Source of the DNA: Pseudomonas sp.
GTDB taxonomy: Bacteria; Pseudomonadota; Gammaproteobacteria; Pseudomonadales; Pseudomonadaceae
Length of the DNA stretch: 41,828 nt
Reading direction: 5' to 3'
Assembly: GCA_030699825.1 (NCBI GenBank)
Contig: JAUYKV010000003.1
Span: forward strand, 1-41,828
Part shown: positions 18,809-28,709 of the stretch, piece by piece
Position numbering within the stretch: position 1 is the stretch's first letter
Layout: the number at the start of each line of letters is the position of its first letter
Notes under the pieces: generated by a model
Told to the model about the DNA's origin: nothing
Databases searched by the model: none
Seen by the model: only the letters and a program-made list of their open reading frames with translations
Program-made: the position numbers and the translations under genes

Positions 18809-19004
18809 GGATGACCGCCTCTCACTCTCTCTAGTCCACTGCGCAGGATGGTGTCCATTGCCGGGAAAAACCCGGCCCTGCGGCTGCAAGCGGGCGAACT
18901 TACCAGAACAACTCAAGCCGCGCCACTCCCGGTTGTCGAGGTTGCTGCCGTTTCGCTCGAGGCTTGGGTAGAATCCGCGCCTCAATCTCTATCAAGGCAG
19001 GTCC

Positions 19005-20186
19005 ATGGCCACGTCCTACAGTGCGCGCAGCCGCGCCATCGAACCCTTTCATGTCATGGCCCTGCTGGCTCGCGCCAACCAGTTGCAGGCTGCCGGTGTC
19101 GATGTCATCCATCTGGAGATCGGCGAGCCGGACTTCACCACTGCCGCGCCTATCGTCGCCGCCGGCCAGGCCGCCTTGGCAGCCGGGCATACCCGCTATA
19201 CCGCTGCGCGAGGAATACCGGCGCTGCGTGAAGCGATTGCCGGGTTCTACGCACAGCGTTATCGCTTGAGCATAGACCCTGAGCGGATTTTGATTACTCC
19301 GGGCGGCTCCGGCGCGCTGTTATTGGCCACCAGTCTGTTGGTCGACCCGGGCAAGCACTGGTTGCTGGCCGATCCGGGCTACCCGTGCAACCGGCATTTC
19401 CTGCGTCTGGTCGAAGGCGCCGCGCAGCTGGTGCCGGTGGGGCCGGAGGTGCGTTATCAACTGACGGCGGATCTGGTCGCCCGGCATTGGGACAAGGACA
19501 GCGTCGGCGCGCTGGTCGCCTCGCCCGCCAACCCGACCGGTACGCTGTTGTCCCGCGAGGAGCTGGGCGGGCTGTCCCAGGCGCTGAAAGAGCGCGGTGG
19601 TCATCTGGTGGTCGATGAGATCTATCACGGGCTGACCTATGGCGTGGACGCCAGCAGCGTGCTGGAAGTGGACGACGATGCCTTCGTGCTCAACAGCTTC
19701 TCCAAGTATTTCGGCATGACCGGCTGGCGTCTCGGCTGGCTGGTGGCGCCGCAGGCGGCGGTGGCTGATCTGGAAAAGCTGGCGCAGAACCTCTATATCA
19801 GCGCGCCGAGCATGGCCCAGCATGCCGCGCTGGCCTGTTTCGAGGCGCCGACCCTGGAGATTTTCGAGCAGCGCCGGCATGAATTCGCCCGTCGGCGCGA
19901 CTTCCTGCTACCGGCGTTGCGCGAGCTGGGCTTCAAAATTGCCGTTGAACCCGAAGGCGCCTTCTATCTGTATGCCGATATCAGCGCCTTCGGCGGCGAT
20001 GCCTTCGCCTTCTGTCAACACTTCCTGGAAACCGAGCATGTGGCCTTTACCCCGGGTCTGGATTTCGGTCGTCACCTGGCCAGCCAGCATGTGCGGTTCT
20101 CCTATACCCAGGATCTACCGCGTCTGCAGCAGGCGGTCGAGCGGATTGCCCGTGGCCTGAAAACCTGGCGCCCCGATGCGCTTTGA
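19005..20186 (+). CDS. Class I/II PLP-dependent aminotransferase
   Basis: A 393-residue fold-type I aminotransferase, cytoplasmic. The PLP lysine lies in [16 protein letters not shown], and [10 protein letters not shown] and DEIYHGL are the usual cofactor-site motifs. The substrate-binding arginine appears in HVRFSY near the C-terminus. The family includes aspartate/aromatic and alanine-type enzymes; I cannot choose the substrate. The gene overlaps sfsA by 11 bases, so the two are translated together. In P. aeruginosa the same pair sits next to dksA, as here. Confidence 0.9.
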   Translation: MATSYSARSRAIEPFHVMALLARANQLQAAGVDVIHLEIGEPDFTTAAPIVAAGQAALAAGHTRYTAARGIPALREAIAGFYAQRYRLSIDPERILITPGGSGALLLATSLLVDPGKHWLLADPGYPCNRHFLRLVEGAAQLVPVGPEVRYQLTADLVARHWDKDSVGALVASPANPTGTLLSREELGGLSQALKERGGHLVVDEIYHGLTYGVDASSVLEVDDDAFVLNSFSKYFGMTGWRLGWLVAPQAAVADLEKLAQNLYISAPSMAQHAALACFEAPTLEIFEQRRHEFARRRDFLLPALRELGFKIAVEPEGAFYLYADISAFGGDAFAFCQHFLETEHVAFTPGLDFGRHLASQHVRFSYTQDLPRLQQAVERIARGLKTWRPDAL

Positions 20187-20883
20187 GCCTGCGCTGGAGC
20201 AGGGCCGGCTGCTGCGCCGCTACAAACGCTTCCTGGCCGATATCGAAAGCACCAGCGGCGAGCTGCTGACCATTCATTGCCCCAACACCGGCTCGATGCT
20301 CAACTGCATGAGCGAAGGCGCGCGGGTCTGGTTCAGTCGCAGCAATGATCCCAAGCGCAAGCTGCCGGGCACCTGGGAGATCGGCGAAACCCCGCAGGGT
20401 CGCCTGGCGGTGATCAATACCGCACGCGCCAACGGCCTGGTCGAAGAGGCGCTGCGTGGTGGTCTGATCGCCGAGCTGGCCGGTTTCACCGCGCTGAAGC
20501 GTGAAGTGCCCTATGGCCAGGAGCGCAGCCGCATCGATTTTCGCCTGGATCACCCGAGCGGCGCCGCCTTTGTCGAGGTCAAGAGCGTGACCCTGGGCTA
20601 TGCCGACAGCCGGGTCGCGGCCTTCCCCGATGCGCGCACCGAGCGTGGCGCCAAGCACTTGCGTGAACTGGCGACGCTGGCGCGCGAAGGGATACGGGCA
20701 GTGCAGTTGTATTGCGTCAATCTGACGGAGATCGATGCGGTCCGCCCGGCCGGGGAGATCGATCCGGCCTACGCCGCGGCTTTGCGCGAGGCAGTGAGCG
20801 CCGGCGTCGAGGTGCTGGCCTATGGCGCGGATATCAGCCCGCAGGAGGTGCGCCTGGTGCGTAGGCTCGAGGTGCAGTTGTAA
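20176..20883 (+). CDS. sfsA: SfsA family DNA-binding protein / sugar fermentation stimulation homologue
   Basis: A 235-residue member of the SfsA family, found in E. coli as a multicopy activator of maltose genes. Recognisable pieces are HCPNTGSML near residue 35, [20 protein letters not shown], and [10 protein letters not shown] near residue 133, the last resembling a nuclease-like core. Length is normal (E. coli 234). The true biochemical role is unsettled. The start overlaps the end of the aminotransferase gene. An eight-G run follows the stop. Confidence 0.93.
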   Translation: MRFEPALEQGRLLRRYKRFLADIESTSGELLTIHCPNTGSMLNCMSEGARVWFSRSNDPKRKLPGTWEIGETPQGRLAVINTARANGLVEEALRGGLIAELAGFTALKREVPYGQERSRIDFRLDHPSGAAFVEVKSVTLGYADSRVAAFPDARTERGAKHLRELATLAREGIRAVQLYCVNLTEIDAVRPAGEIDPAYAAALREAVSAGVEVLAYGADISPQEVRLVRRLEVQL

Positions 20884-20990
20884 AGACGGGGGGGGCGCCG
20901 GGTTATCGACCGTTGGCTGTCTTCCCGCTTGCACCCGGGTTGCCGCATGGTTCGCAGGTGTCGACAAGCTGTTGTAGCGGATGGGGCTTT

Positions 20991-21047
20991 TGTGGGAGGG
21001 GCTTCAGCCGCGACGCTTGTTCTATCGCGGCTGAAGCCCCTCCCACA
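20991..21047. repeat. REP-type inverted repeat
   Basis: Arms 20991-21013 and 21025-21047 (TGTGGGAGGGGCTTCAGCCG type) are perfect inverted copies around a short loop, closely related to the repeat after asrA. It lies between the convergent sfsA and Rieske genes and could serve as a shared transcript end. Confidence 0.8.
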
Positions 21048-21071
21048 AGATGGCGCGCATCAGCATAAGGG

Positions 21072-21389
21072 TTACGCCTCGATCCAGATCCCTTCGTGGT
21101 TCTCCTTGCAGGTCAGCGCGTGCAACGACTGCCCGGCGCAGGGGCCGGCCACGCACTCGCCCGAGTCGATGAGAAACAGTGCGCCGTGGGTGGCGCACTG
21201 GATCAGGCTGGCGCTGTGGTCGAGAAACTGGTCCGGCAGCCATTCCAGGTTGATGCCCTTGTGCGGGCAGCGGTTGCGGTAGGCGAATACCTGGCCATCC
21301 TTGCGCACGGCGAACAGTTTTTCGCCATCAATCACGAAGCCCCGGCTCTGACCTTCGGCCAGCTCATTCGGGGCGCATAAACGCATCAT
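21072..21389 (-). CDS. Rieske [2Fe-2S] ferredoxin-like protein
   Basis: A 105-residue stand-alone Rieske protein. The cluster ligands are visible as RCPHKG (Cys, His) and QCATHG (Cys, His). Such small Rieske ferredoxins pass electrons to oxygenases or reductases; no partner is encoded beside it. The start is taken at ATG 21389 because GGAG is six bases upstream; the longer frame would place that site inside the gene. Two extra cysteines follow (GECVAGPC) in the second half, as in related proteins. Confidence 0.88.
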   Translation of the reverse strand: MMRLCAPNELAEGQSRGFVIDGEKLFAVRKDGQVFAYRNRCPHKGINLEWLPDQFLDHSASLIQCATHGALFLIDSGECVAGPCAGQSLHALTCKENHEGIWIEA

Positions 21390-21797
21390 CGGCATCTCCA
21401 AAGTAGGCCGCCATTATCCCGGACTGCACCGGCTTGCCAAGCGCCACGCGCCCGCCTGAGCAGAAAAGCCGGTGGTTGGAGTGTCCCGCAACGCCGGATT
21501 GACTGGCGGCCTGTGGCGCAGCCGATCCCCCTTATGCGCCTTGTCCCGCGTCGTGCTCAGCGTTTATTGCCCAGGATCGGTTGCTGGCGCCCTGCTTGTC
21601 CCCGGTGGTGGCGCGGTTGCCGGGCCGCTGCAGGCAGCCTTCGGCCTGGAGGTGCTGGTGTTGCACCATCCGTAACGGGGGATCCACTGATCGCTGCCAG
21701 GTCTGCATACTCGGTGGGGCTGACGTGTCTTCGCTGCTACTTTTTGTCTAGACTCCAAGCAAATCTGCCTGCCCCCTAAAACACCAAGGATTTCCTT
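21390..21797. other. Intergenic region, no supported gene
   Basis: A divergent promoter region for the Rieske and ChaN-like genes. A 67-codon plus-strand frame at 21472-21675 ends in a fairly protein-like stretch but has no ribosome binding site and no match I recognise. No hairpin with a T run is seen. Confidence 0.5.
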
Positions 21798-22679
21798 ATG
21801 CGCACGCTGCTGGCCTTCGTCGCCATTGTTCTGTCCGGTTGCCAGGCCTCCCTGCCGCCGCTGCCTGACTGGCAAAGCCCCGAGGGGCGTGAGCACGCCG
21901 ACCTGGGGCAGATCGTCGACCTGCGCACGGGGCAGCGCCTGAGTCCGCAGCAACTGATCGAGCAGTTGGCTCCTGCCCCCCGCGTGCTGGTTGGCGAGGC
22001 GCATGACAATCCCGATCATCACGCCCTGCAGCTTTGGTTGCTGCAGGCGCTGGAGGCGCAACGCGCGCAGGGCAGCCTGTTGCTGGAAATGCTCACGCCC
22101 GATCAGCAGGGCCCGGTCGATGCAGTGCGCACACGTGTAGCCGACGGGCAGTCGGTCGCCGATCTGCCGGCGGCATTGGTTTGGCAGAAAGGCTGGGACT
22201 GGACGCTGTATGGGCCGATTGTGCAACACGCGCTTGCCCAGCCTTACCCGCTGCTGGCCGCCAATCTGGATCAAACGCAAATGCGGCGGATCTATCGCAA
22301 ACGCCCGGTGTTGAGCGGTGCACTGTCCACGGCAGCAGCGGTGCAGGAGCCCTTGCTGGAGCAGATTTTGACCGCGCACTGCGGCAAGCTGCCGAAGAGC
22401 AAACTGCCGGCCATGCTCGCCGTGCAGCAGCAGCGTGACCGGCGCATGGCCACGGTGCTGCTGGCGGCGCCACAACCAAGCCTGCTGTTCGCCGGCACCT
22501 TTCATGTGCGGCGCGACCTGGGCGTGCCGCTGCACCTGGCGGACCTGGGTGATAAGGCCGCCAGTCTGGTGCTGATCCTGGCCGACGTTGGTCAACCGGT
22601 CAGCGCTGCAGCCGCCGATTTCGTCTGGTACACCCCGGCGTTGCCGGAGCGCGACTACTGCGCCGATTTCGCCGGCTAG
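21798..22679 (+). CDS. ChaN-like (DUF399) haem-binding lipoprotein
   Basis: A 293-residue lipoprotein. The signal peptide ends in the lipobox LSGC (Cys15), so it is anchored in the envelope. The body has the ChaN features LVGEAHDNPDHH near residue 70 and LLFAGTFHVRRDLG near residue 230. ChaN of Campylobacter binds two haems between monomers, and PhuW of P. aeruginosa is of this family in a haem-uptake locus. Here no haem genes are adjacent, so a role in iron/haem handling is inferred from family only. AAGGA lies eight bases before the start. Confidence 0.85.
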   Translation: MRTLLAFVAIVLSGCQASLPPLPDWQSPEGREHADLGQIVDLRTGQRLSPQQLIEQLAPAPRVLVGEAHDNPDHHALQLWLLQALEAQRAQGSLLLEMLTPDQQGPVDAVRTRVADGQSVADLPAALVWQKGWDWTLYGPIVQHALAQPYPLLAANLDQTQMRRIYRKRPVLSGALSTAAAVQEPLLEQILTAHCGKLPKSKLPAMLAVQQQRDRRMATVLLAAPQPSLLFAGTFHVRRDLGVPLHLADLGDKAASLVLILADVGQPVSAAAADFVWYTPALPERDYCADFAG

Positions 22680-22983
22680 CAGCTGGTTTTTCCACGGGCT
22701 ATGCCGCTGGTGCGCGCACGCGTAGGGTGGGCTTCAGCCCACCAAGACTGCTTATTTAGCGGCGGAGGGCTAAAGCGGATCGCCGCCAGGCCCACCCTGC
22801 AGCAGTGAGCGGGGACTAACGGAGACCAGCCTTGTGCATGACCTGGCAGGCTCCTGAAATGCTGGCTCATCCGCTGGGTCAACCTTCCGCGCAACGGGCG
22901 TGGGCCTATAGGCGCCCCCTACCATGGTCGCGCAGTGCGCCGGGCGAATAATCGGCCACACTTAGCTCCAGGAGATAAGGGCT
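22680..22983. repeat. Intergenic region with complex inverted repeat
   Basis: No gene. Arms AGGGTGGGC (22724-22732) and GCCCACCCT (22790-22798) enclose a smaller hairpin (GGTGGGC / GCCCACC, 22726-22743) and a further GGCGG / CCGCC pair. This is the 'GTAGGGTGGGCTTCAGCCCACC' dispersed repeat of Pseudomonas intergenic regions. The promoter of the signalling operon should be in the last 60 bases; I see no strong match. Confidence 0.65.
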
Positions 22984-23184
22984 ATGGCCAATCGCACACT
23001 TAGGGCACAGCGGCTGGTGGCAGTGTTCATACTGGGCTGCCTGCTGTTCAGCTATCCCTTGTTGGCTCTCTTCGATGGCGGCGGCGAAGTGTTCGGTATT
23101 CCGCTGCTATTTGCCTATCTGTTCGGCGCCTGGGCGCTGCTGATTGTGGCGATGATCCTGGTCGTCGAGTGCTCGAACCGATGA
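22984..23184 (+). CDS. Small two-helix membrane protein (possible symporter small subunit)
   Basis: A 66-residue protein with two transmembrane helices (about 11-30 and 38-60), joined by a short loop with DGGGE. It has a strong ribosome binding site (AGGAG) and stops 13 bases before the symporter-kinase gene, so it is the first gene of that operon. Several sodium/solute symporters have a tiny companion protein (DUF485, DUF3311 or DUF4212 types). The FGIPLLFAYLFGAW segment recalls DUF3311. It may be the small subunit of the symporter-like sensor, which is an inference from position. Confidence 0.8.
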   Translation: MANRTLRAQRLVAVFILGCLLFSYPLLALFDGGGEVFGIPLLFAYLFGAWALLIVAMILVVECSNR

Positions 23185-23197
23185 GGAGGCGCTGACC

Positions 23198-25972
23198 ATG
23201 CCGCTCGGTGGCCTGATCCTGCTGACCTCCTGTGCCTACCTGGGCATTCTCTTCGCCATTGCCTACTGGGGCGACAAGCGTGCCGATGCCGGCCGCTCGA
23301 TCATCGCCAATCCGTATATCTATGCGCTGTCGCTGGCGGTGTACGCCACCTCCTGGACCTTCTATGGCAGCGTTGGCCGGGCGGCGGCCAGCGGCGTCGG
23401 TTTTTTGCCGATCTACCTCGGGCCGACCCTGATGGCGGCGCTGTTCTGGCTGGTGCTGCGCAAGATGATCCGCATCAGCAAGGCCAATCGCATCACCTCG
23501 ATCGCCGACTTCATCGCCGCGCGCTACGGCAAGAGTGCGCTGCTCGGTGGCCTGGTCACGCTGATTGCGGTGGTTGGTGTGATTCCCTATATCGCCCTGC
23601 AGCTCAAGGCGGTGTCCAGCAGCTTTCTAATCCTCTGGCAGTACCCGACGATTCAGATGCCCAACCAGGGCGAGGCGCTCGGCCCCCTGCAGGACACCGC
23701 GCTCTATGTGGCGCTGCTGTTGGCGATCTTCACCATCCTGTTCGGCACCCGCCACCTCGATGCGACCGAGCGCCACGAAGGCATGGTCGCGGCCATCGCC
23801 TTCGAGTCGCTGGTCAAGCTGCTGGCTTTTCTGGCGGTTGGCCTGTATGTCACCTTCGGCCTTTACCATGGCTTCGCCGACGTGTTCGAACAGGCCGCTC
23901 GCTTGCCCGATGTCGACCAGCTGCTGACCCTCGGCGGCCCGGCCGGAACTTATGGCTCCTGGGTTTCGCTGATCTTTCTGTCGATGCTGTCGATCCTGTT
24001 TCTGCCGCGCCAGTTCCAGATCAGCGTGGTCGAGAACGTCAACGAAAATCATGTGGCCAAGGCCATCTGGCTGTTTCCGCTGTACATGCTGGCGATCAAT
24101 ATCTTCGTCCTGCCGATCACCTTCGCCGGCTTGATGCATTTCCCGGACGGCACGGTGGATGCCGATACCTTTGTCCTCACCCTGCCCATGGCCCTGCGCC
24201 AGGAGTGGTTGGCATTGCTGGTGTTCGTCGGCGGGCTGTCGGCCGCCACCGGCATGGTCATCGTCGAGACCATCGCGCTCTCGACGATGATCTGCAACGA
24301 CCTGGCGATGCCGCTGCTGCTGCGCTGGAAGGCCCTCGGCCTGGCGCAACGGACGGATCTCTCGGGGCTGCTGCTGGGCATTCGCCGCGGCGCCATCCTG
24401 TTGTTGATGCTGCTCGGCTATGTCTATTACCGCGCGGCGGGCGAGGCCTACGCGCTGGTCTCGATCGGCCTGGTGTCGTTCGCGGCGGTGGCGCAGTTCG
24501 CCCCGGCGATGCTCGGCGGCATGTACTGGAAGCAGGGCACCCGTGCCGGCGCCCTGAGTGGTTTGTCGCTGGGCTTTCTGTTGTGGCTGTACACCCTGCT
24601 GTTGCCGGCGTTTGCCAAGTCCGGCTGGTTGCCGCTGAGTTTCATCGAGCAGGGGCCGTTCGCCATCGCCTGGCTCAAGCCGCTGGCGCTGTTCGGCCTG
24701 GCGGGGCTGGACGAGATCGGCCATTCGCTGTTCTGGAGTATGTTGGCTAACTTCGGTGCCTATGTCGGGGTGTCGCTGTTCGGTCGGCAGAGCAGCCGCG
24801 AACATGCCCAGGCGCTGCTGTTCGTCGATGCCTTCAAGGTCGCCGGGCGCGGCTCCAGCCTGTGGCGCGGCAGCGCCTCGATGAGCGAGGTGATCGCCCT
24901 GGTCGGCCGCTTCCTCGGTCCGGCGCGGGCCAGCGAGGCCTTCGCCGGCTACGCTGCGCAGCGCGGCCTGGGGTCGACTGCCGAACTGGTGCCGGATGCC
25001 GATCTGGTGCACTTCGCCGAGCAGCAACTGGCGGGCGCGATTGGCACCGCCTCGGCGCGGGTGATGCTGGCCTCGGTGGTGCAGGAGGAGCCGCTGGGCA
25101 TGGACGAGGTGCTCGGCATTCTCGACGAAGCCTCCCAGGTGATCGCCTACAGCCGCCGCCTGGAACAGCAGTCGCACGAGCTGGAAGCGGCCACCGGCGA
25201 ACTGCGCGCGGCCAATGCGCGGCTGCAGGAACTCGACCGGCTGAAGGACGACTTCATCTCCACCGTGACCCACGAACTGCGTACGCCGCTGACCTCGATC
25301 CGCGCCTTCTCCGAGATTCTCAATGACAACCCCGAGCTGGACCCGGCGCAGCGCGCGCGTTTCGTCGCCATCATCGTCAAGGAGAGCGAGCGCCTGACGC
25401 GGATGATCAATCAGGTGCTGGATCTGGCCAAGCTCGAGTCGGGGCGTGCCGAATGGCACACCAGCGCGCTCGATCTGAAGGAGGTGATCGAGGATGCCCA
25501 GGCCACCACCAGCCAGCTGCTGCAGGAGCAGGGCGTGGAATTGCACCTCGAACTGCCGGCGCAGATACCGCCGGTGCTGGCCGACCGCGACCGTCTGCTG
25601 CAGGTGCTGCTCAACCTTATCTCCAATGCGGTGAAGTTCTGCAACCGCGAGGCGGGGCGCATCGACATCGCCGTGCAGGTGCTGCCGCAGGCGTTGCAGG
25701 TTGACGTGCGCGACAACGGCGCTGGTATCGATCCGGTCGATCAGCAGACCATCTTCGAGAAGTTTCGCCAGGCCGGCGACAACCTCACCGAGAAGCCGCA
25801 AGGCACCGGCCTGGGGTTGCCGATCAGCCGGCAGATCATCGAGCACTTCGGCGGCCGCCTGTGGGTGCAGAGTGCGCGCGGACAGGGGGCGACCTTTTCC
25901 TTTACCCTGCCCCTGGGGCAGGCGAATGCGGCGGCGTCAGACACAGGCCGCGAGACGGAGTATGGAGTATGA
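23198..25972 (+). CDS. Sodium/solute symporter-histidine kinase fusion sensor
   Basis: A 924-residue sensor kinase. Residues about 1-500 are a sodium:solute symporter domain with about 13 membrane helices. A linker and coiled coil (about 620-680) lead to HisKA with His692 in [13 protein letters not shown], then the ATPase domain with Asn810 (ISNAVKF), DNGAGI from 839 and GTGLGLPIS. There is no PAS domain and no attached receiver, unlike CbrA and MxtR/CrbS types. The gene follows a small membrane protein and overlaps the receiver gene by four bases. It probably senses transport of, or binds, a small carbon compound and phosphorylates the stand-alone receiver. The ligand is unknown. Confidence 0.9.
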   Translation: MPLGGLILLTSCAYLGILFAIAYWGDKRADAGRSIIANPYIYALSLAVYATSWTFYGSVGRAAASGVGFLPIYLGPTLMAALFWLVLRKMIRISKANRITSIADFIAARYGKSALLGGLVTLIAVVGVIPYIALQLKAVSSSFLILWQYPTIQMPNQGEALGPLQDTALYVALLLAIFTILFGTRHLDATERHEGMVAAIAFESLVKLLAFLAVGLYVTFGLYHGFADVFEQAARLPDVDQLLTLGGPAGTYGSWVSLIFLSMLSILFLPRQFQISVVENVNENHVAKAIWLFPLYMLAINIFVLPITFAGLMHFPDGTVDADTFVLTLPMALRQEWLALLVFVGGLSAATGMVIVETIALSTMICNDLAMPLLLRWKALGLAQRTDLSGLLLGIRRGAILLLMLLGYVYYRAAGEAYALVSIGLVSFAAVAQFAPAMLGGMYWKQGTRAGALSGLSLGFLLWLYTLLLPAFAKSGWLPLSFIEQGPFAIAWLKPLALFGLAGLDEIGHSLFWSMLANFGAYVGVSLFGRQSSREHAQALLFVDAFKVAGRGSSLWRGSASMSEVIALVGRFLGPARASEAFAGYAAQRGLGSTAELVPDADLVHFAEQQLAGAIGTASARVMLASVVQEEPLGMDEVLGILDEASQVIAYSRRLEQQSHELEAATGELRAANARLQELDRLKDDFISTVTHELRTPLTSIRAFSEILNDNPELDPAQRARFVAIIVKESERLTRMINQVLDLAKLESGRAEWHTSALDLKEVIEDAQATTSQLLQEQGVELHLELPAQIPPVLADRDRLLQVLLNLISNAVKFCNREAGRIDIAVQVLPQALQVDVRDNGAGIDPVDQQTIFEKFRQAGDNLTEKPQGTGLGLPISRQIIEHFGGRLWVQSARGQGATFSFTLPLGQANAAASDTGRETEYGV

Positions 25973-26340
25973 GCAAAACCGTATTAATCGCCGACGACGA
26001 ACCGAATATCGTCATCTCACTGGAGTTTTTGCTTGAACAGGCCGGCTATCAGGTGCTGGTGGCGCACGACGGTCAGGAGGCCCTGGAGGCCATCCAGCGC
26101 CAGCCGCCCGACCTGGTGCTGCTCGATGTGATGCTGCCGCGCCTGAGCGGTTTCGATGTGTGCCAGAAGATCCGCGAGAACCCGGATTGGCAGCACATGC
26201 GCGTCGTCATGCTGACGGCCAAGGGCCGCGAGGTCGAGATCAGCAAGGGCCTGGCGCTGGGGGCCAACGCCTACATCACCAAGCCGTTCTCGACCCAGGA
26301 ACTGCTGGCGCAGATCGGCGCGCAGCTGGCGGTCGAATAG
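25969..26340 (+). CDS. Stand-alone response-regulator receiver (CheY-like)
   Basis: A 123-residue protein made only of a receiver domain: acidic pair DDE near residues 9-11, phosphoacceptor Asp53 (LLDVMLP), Thr (MLTAK) and Lys (TKPFS). It has no DNA-binding or enzymatic output domain. Its start overlaps the kinase stop (ATGA), and its stop lies three bases before the exonuclease-fusion gene, so kinase, receiver and downstream protein are made together. It probably relays phosphate to, or controls by contact, another protein, most simply one in the same operon. Confidence 0.92.
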   Translation: MSKTVLIADDEPNIVISLEFLLEQAGYQVLVAHDGQEALEAIQRQPPDLVLLDVMLPRLSGFDVCQKIRENPDWQHMRVVMLTAKGREVEISKGLALGANAYITKPFSTQELLAQIGAQLAVE

Positions 26341-26343
26341 CCA

Positions 26344-28488
26344 ATGAGTCCACGTCTGCGTTTCGCCTTCTGGCTGGCCATCCTCAGCCTGCTGCTCGGC
26401 AGTTTGCTGGCGCTCGCCGGCGGGCTGTTGTGGGCTGACCTGAACAGCCAGGAGCGCGCCGCCGTGCTCTCGCTGATGGCCGGGCGTGGCGCGCTGTTGG
26501 TGGTGCTCTCCGGGCTGCTGCTGATCCCGTTTGGGGTGCTCCTGCGTCTGTGGCTGGCGGCCTACCCGGAGGTGGTGATCCGCCTGAGCGAGGAGATCGG
26601 CATCATCCACCGGGTCAACCCCGCGCACCGCGTGGCCCTCACCGGCAGCCGCGACATGCGTCGGCTGGGCGCTGCCCTGAATGCCTTCGCCGAGGCGCAT
26701 TGCGCACTGCAGCGCGAGGTGGCGGTGCGCGTCGAGGAGGCCAATGCCCGTCTCGAACAGGAGAAAAATCGTCTGGCCGCGCTGATGTCGGAACTCGAGC
26801 AAAGCGTGCTGGTGTGCAATCGCGAGGGGCGCATCCTGCTCTACAACAGCAGCGCCAGCCTGTTGCTCGAGCCGGACGCCGCTGGTCCGGCCGGTGCGCC
26901 GGTCGGCTTGGGTCGCTCGATCTTCGGCATTCTCGACCAGCGCCTGATCGTGCATGCCCTGGAGCGGGTCAGACAGCGTCTGCAACAGGACAATCCCAGC
27001 CCGGTGGCGCATTTCGTCACGGCCCGTGGCGCCCATCTGCTGCGGGCACAGATGGCGCCGGTGCTGGATCAGCATGGCGAGCTGATCGGTTTCGTCCTGA
27101 TCCTCGATGACATCACCCGCTCGGTCGAGCTCAACAGCCGCCGCGATGCGCTGTTGCAACAACTGACCGAGGGCACCCGGGCAGCCTTGGGCAACATTCG
27201 CGCGGCCGCGGAAACCATGGAGCAATACCCGCAGATGGATGCCGAGCGTCGCCAGCGCTTCGGCAAGGTGATCAGCGACGAGGCGCAGCGGCTTTCCCGG
27301 CACCTCGAGCAGACGCTGAGTCAGCATGCCGATCTGCTGCGCCCGCAGTGGCCGCTGGAAGACATGCTGGCGACCGACCTGCTGCTCGCCCTGCAGCGTA
27401 ATTTTGCCGCGACGCTTGGGCTGACCGCCCGCTACCCGGGCGGCGACGAATCGCTCTGGTTGAGTCTGGACAGCTATTCCCTTGTGCAGGCGTTGACGCA
27501 GTTGATGGGCGCCATGGCTGCCACGCTGGGCATTCGCGAGGTGACGTTCGAGCTGGCCGTCGAAGGCCGCTTCGTGCGTCTGGCCCTGCGCTGGAGCGGG
27601 GCGGCGCTCGACCCTCAGCAGTTGCATGAGTGGGAGCAGCGCTCGTGCAGCCCGGTGGCCGAAGAGGATGCCGCCGCGTCCACGCTCAAGGAGGTGCTGG
27701 AGCGGCACGGTGGCGAACTCTGGTGCCAGGCCGATGCGCTCACCGGTGACAATCGCCTGTACCTGCAGTTGCCGGTGAGCCAGCCGGAAACACAGGCGCC
27801 GCTGCCGGCCAGGGTTCAGGGGCGACCGGTGTATTACGACTTCGACCTGTTCAGCCAGCCGGGGCAGACTCCGGAGCTCGACGAACTGCCGTTGCGCGAT
27901 TTGACCTACACCGTGTTCGACACCGAAACCACTGGGCTGGCGCCTTCGGAGGGCGACGAAATCATCTCGATCGGTGCGGCGCGTATCGTCAACGGCCGTC
28001 TGCTGATGCAGGAATGCTTCGAGCAACTGATCGACCCGCACCGAGCGATCCCGCGCGAATCACAGCTGATACATGGCCTCTCGGCACAGATGCTGGCGGG
28101 GCAGCCGAGCATCGGCGAGGTGCTGCCGTTGTTTCAGCGCTTTACCGAAGATACGGTGCTGGTAGCGCACAACGCCGCCTTCGACATGCGCTTCCTGCAA
28201 CTGAAGGAGGCGCAGACCGGTATCCGCTTTATCCAGCCCGTACTCGATACCCTGCTGCTGTCCTCCCTGGTGCATCCGGGGCATGCCGCCGACGAACATC
28301 GTCTGGAGCAGATCGCTGCGCGCCTCGGTGTGCAGGTGGTTGGCCGGCATACCGCGTTGGGCGATGCCATGGTCACGGGGGAGGTGTTCCTCAAGCTGAT
28401 CCCCTTGCTCGCCGAGCGTGGCATCCACACCCTCAAGCAGGCGCGCGAGGCGTCGCGCAAGACGCTCTATGCCAAGATCGAATATTGA
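26344..28488 (+). CDS. Membrane/PAS/degenerate kinase-like protein fused to DEDDh 3'-5' exonuclease
   Basis: A 714-residue protein with an unusual order of domains. Two membrane helices lie at about 7-31 and 47-72, then a HAMP-like and coiled-coil stretch, and a PAS-like domain at about 145-260. A HisKA/ATPase-like region (about 265-480) has no histidine at the expected place (the segment reads LTEGTRAALGNIRA) and no clear N or G boxes. Last comes a DnaQ-type exonuclease at about 520-690 with all five residues of the DEDDh set: Asp526 and Glu528 (FDTETTG), Asp614 (HNAAFD), His669 and Asp674 (HTALGD). It should degrade DNA or short RNA from the 3' end at the membrane under control of the receiver. 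That link is inference from the operon. Confidence 0.88.
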   Translation: MSPRLRFAFWLAILSLLLGSLLALAGGLLWADLNSQERAAVLSLMAGRGALLVVLSGLLLIPFGVLLRLWLAAYPEVVIRLSEEIGIIHRVNPAHRVALTGSRDMRRLGAALNAFAEAHCALQREVAVRVEEANARLEQEKNRLAALMSELEQSVLVCNREGRILLYNSSASLLLEPDAAGPAGAPVGLGRSIFGILDQRLIVHALERVRQRLQQDNPSPVAHFVTARGAHLLRAQMAPVLDQHGELIGFVLILDDITRSVELNSRRDALLQQLTEGTRAALGNIRAAAETMEQYPQMDAERRQRFGKVISDEAQRLSRHLEQTLSQHADLLRPQWPLEDMLATDLLLALQRNFAATLGLTARYPGGDESLWLSLDSYSLVQALTQLMGAMAATLGIREVTFELAVEGRFVRLALRWSGAALDPQQLHEWEQRSCSPVAEEDAAASTLKEVLERHGGELWCQADALTGDNRLYLQLPVSQPETQAPLPARVQGRPVYYDFDLFSQPGQTPELDELPLRDLTYTVFDTETTGLAPSEGDEIISIGAARIVNGRLLMQECFEQLIDPHRAIPRESQLIHGLSAQMLAGQPSIGEVLPLFQRFTEDTVLVAHNAAFDMRFLQLKEAQTGIRFIQPVLDTLLLSSLVHPGHAADEHRLEQIAARLGVQVVGRHTALGDAMVTGEVFLKLIPLLAERGIHTLKQAREASRKTLYAKIEY

Positions 28489-28589
28489 GCAACAGGTGGT
28501 TTCAGCTCGTCACCGAGTCGGCTTCAATATGCCCTGATCGGGGTTCTGCAAAGGCGCTGTATAGGGAGAGCGAGCACTTTCTGCCGGGC

Positions 28590-28705
28590 AAAAAAAGACC
28601 CGGCAAGAGCCGGGTCAAAACCGTGATTAGCCTGATGAGGAGATAATCTGAAGAGGCCGACTGAAGGTCTCTTGAGCTTACCCGCCGATCTCGCGACCGG
28701 CTGTT
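28590..28705 (-). ncRNA. prrF: PrrF-type iron-responsive small RNA
   Basis: Read on the minus strand, the region carries the PrrF core (CTTCAGATTATCTCCTCATC and the following CAGGCTAATCACGG), followed by a perfect hairpin (GACCCGGC / GCCGGGTC, tetraloop) and seven Ts. From the predicted start (about 28705) to the T run is 116 nt, the size I recall for PrrF1. PrrF RNAs pair with mRNAs of iron-containing proteins (sodB and others) when iron is short. A Fur box overlaps the promoter. As in P. aeruginosa it lies next to the cbpA gene. Only one copy is present here, not a tandem pair. Confidence 0.93.
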
Positions 28706-28709
28706 GCTA

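Noticed and set aside
21472..21675. 67-codon frame between the Rieske and ChaN-like genes
   Set aside because: No ribosome binding site and no recognisable family. The last part looks somewhat protein-like, so a gene remnant cannot be excluded.
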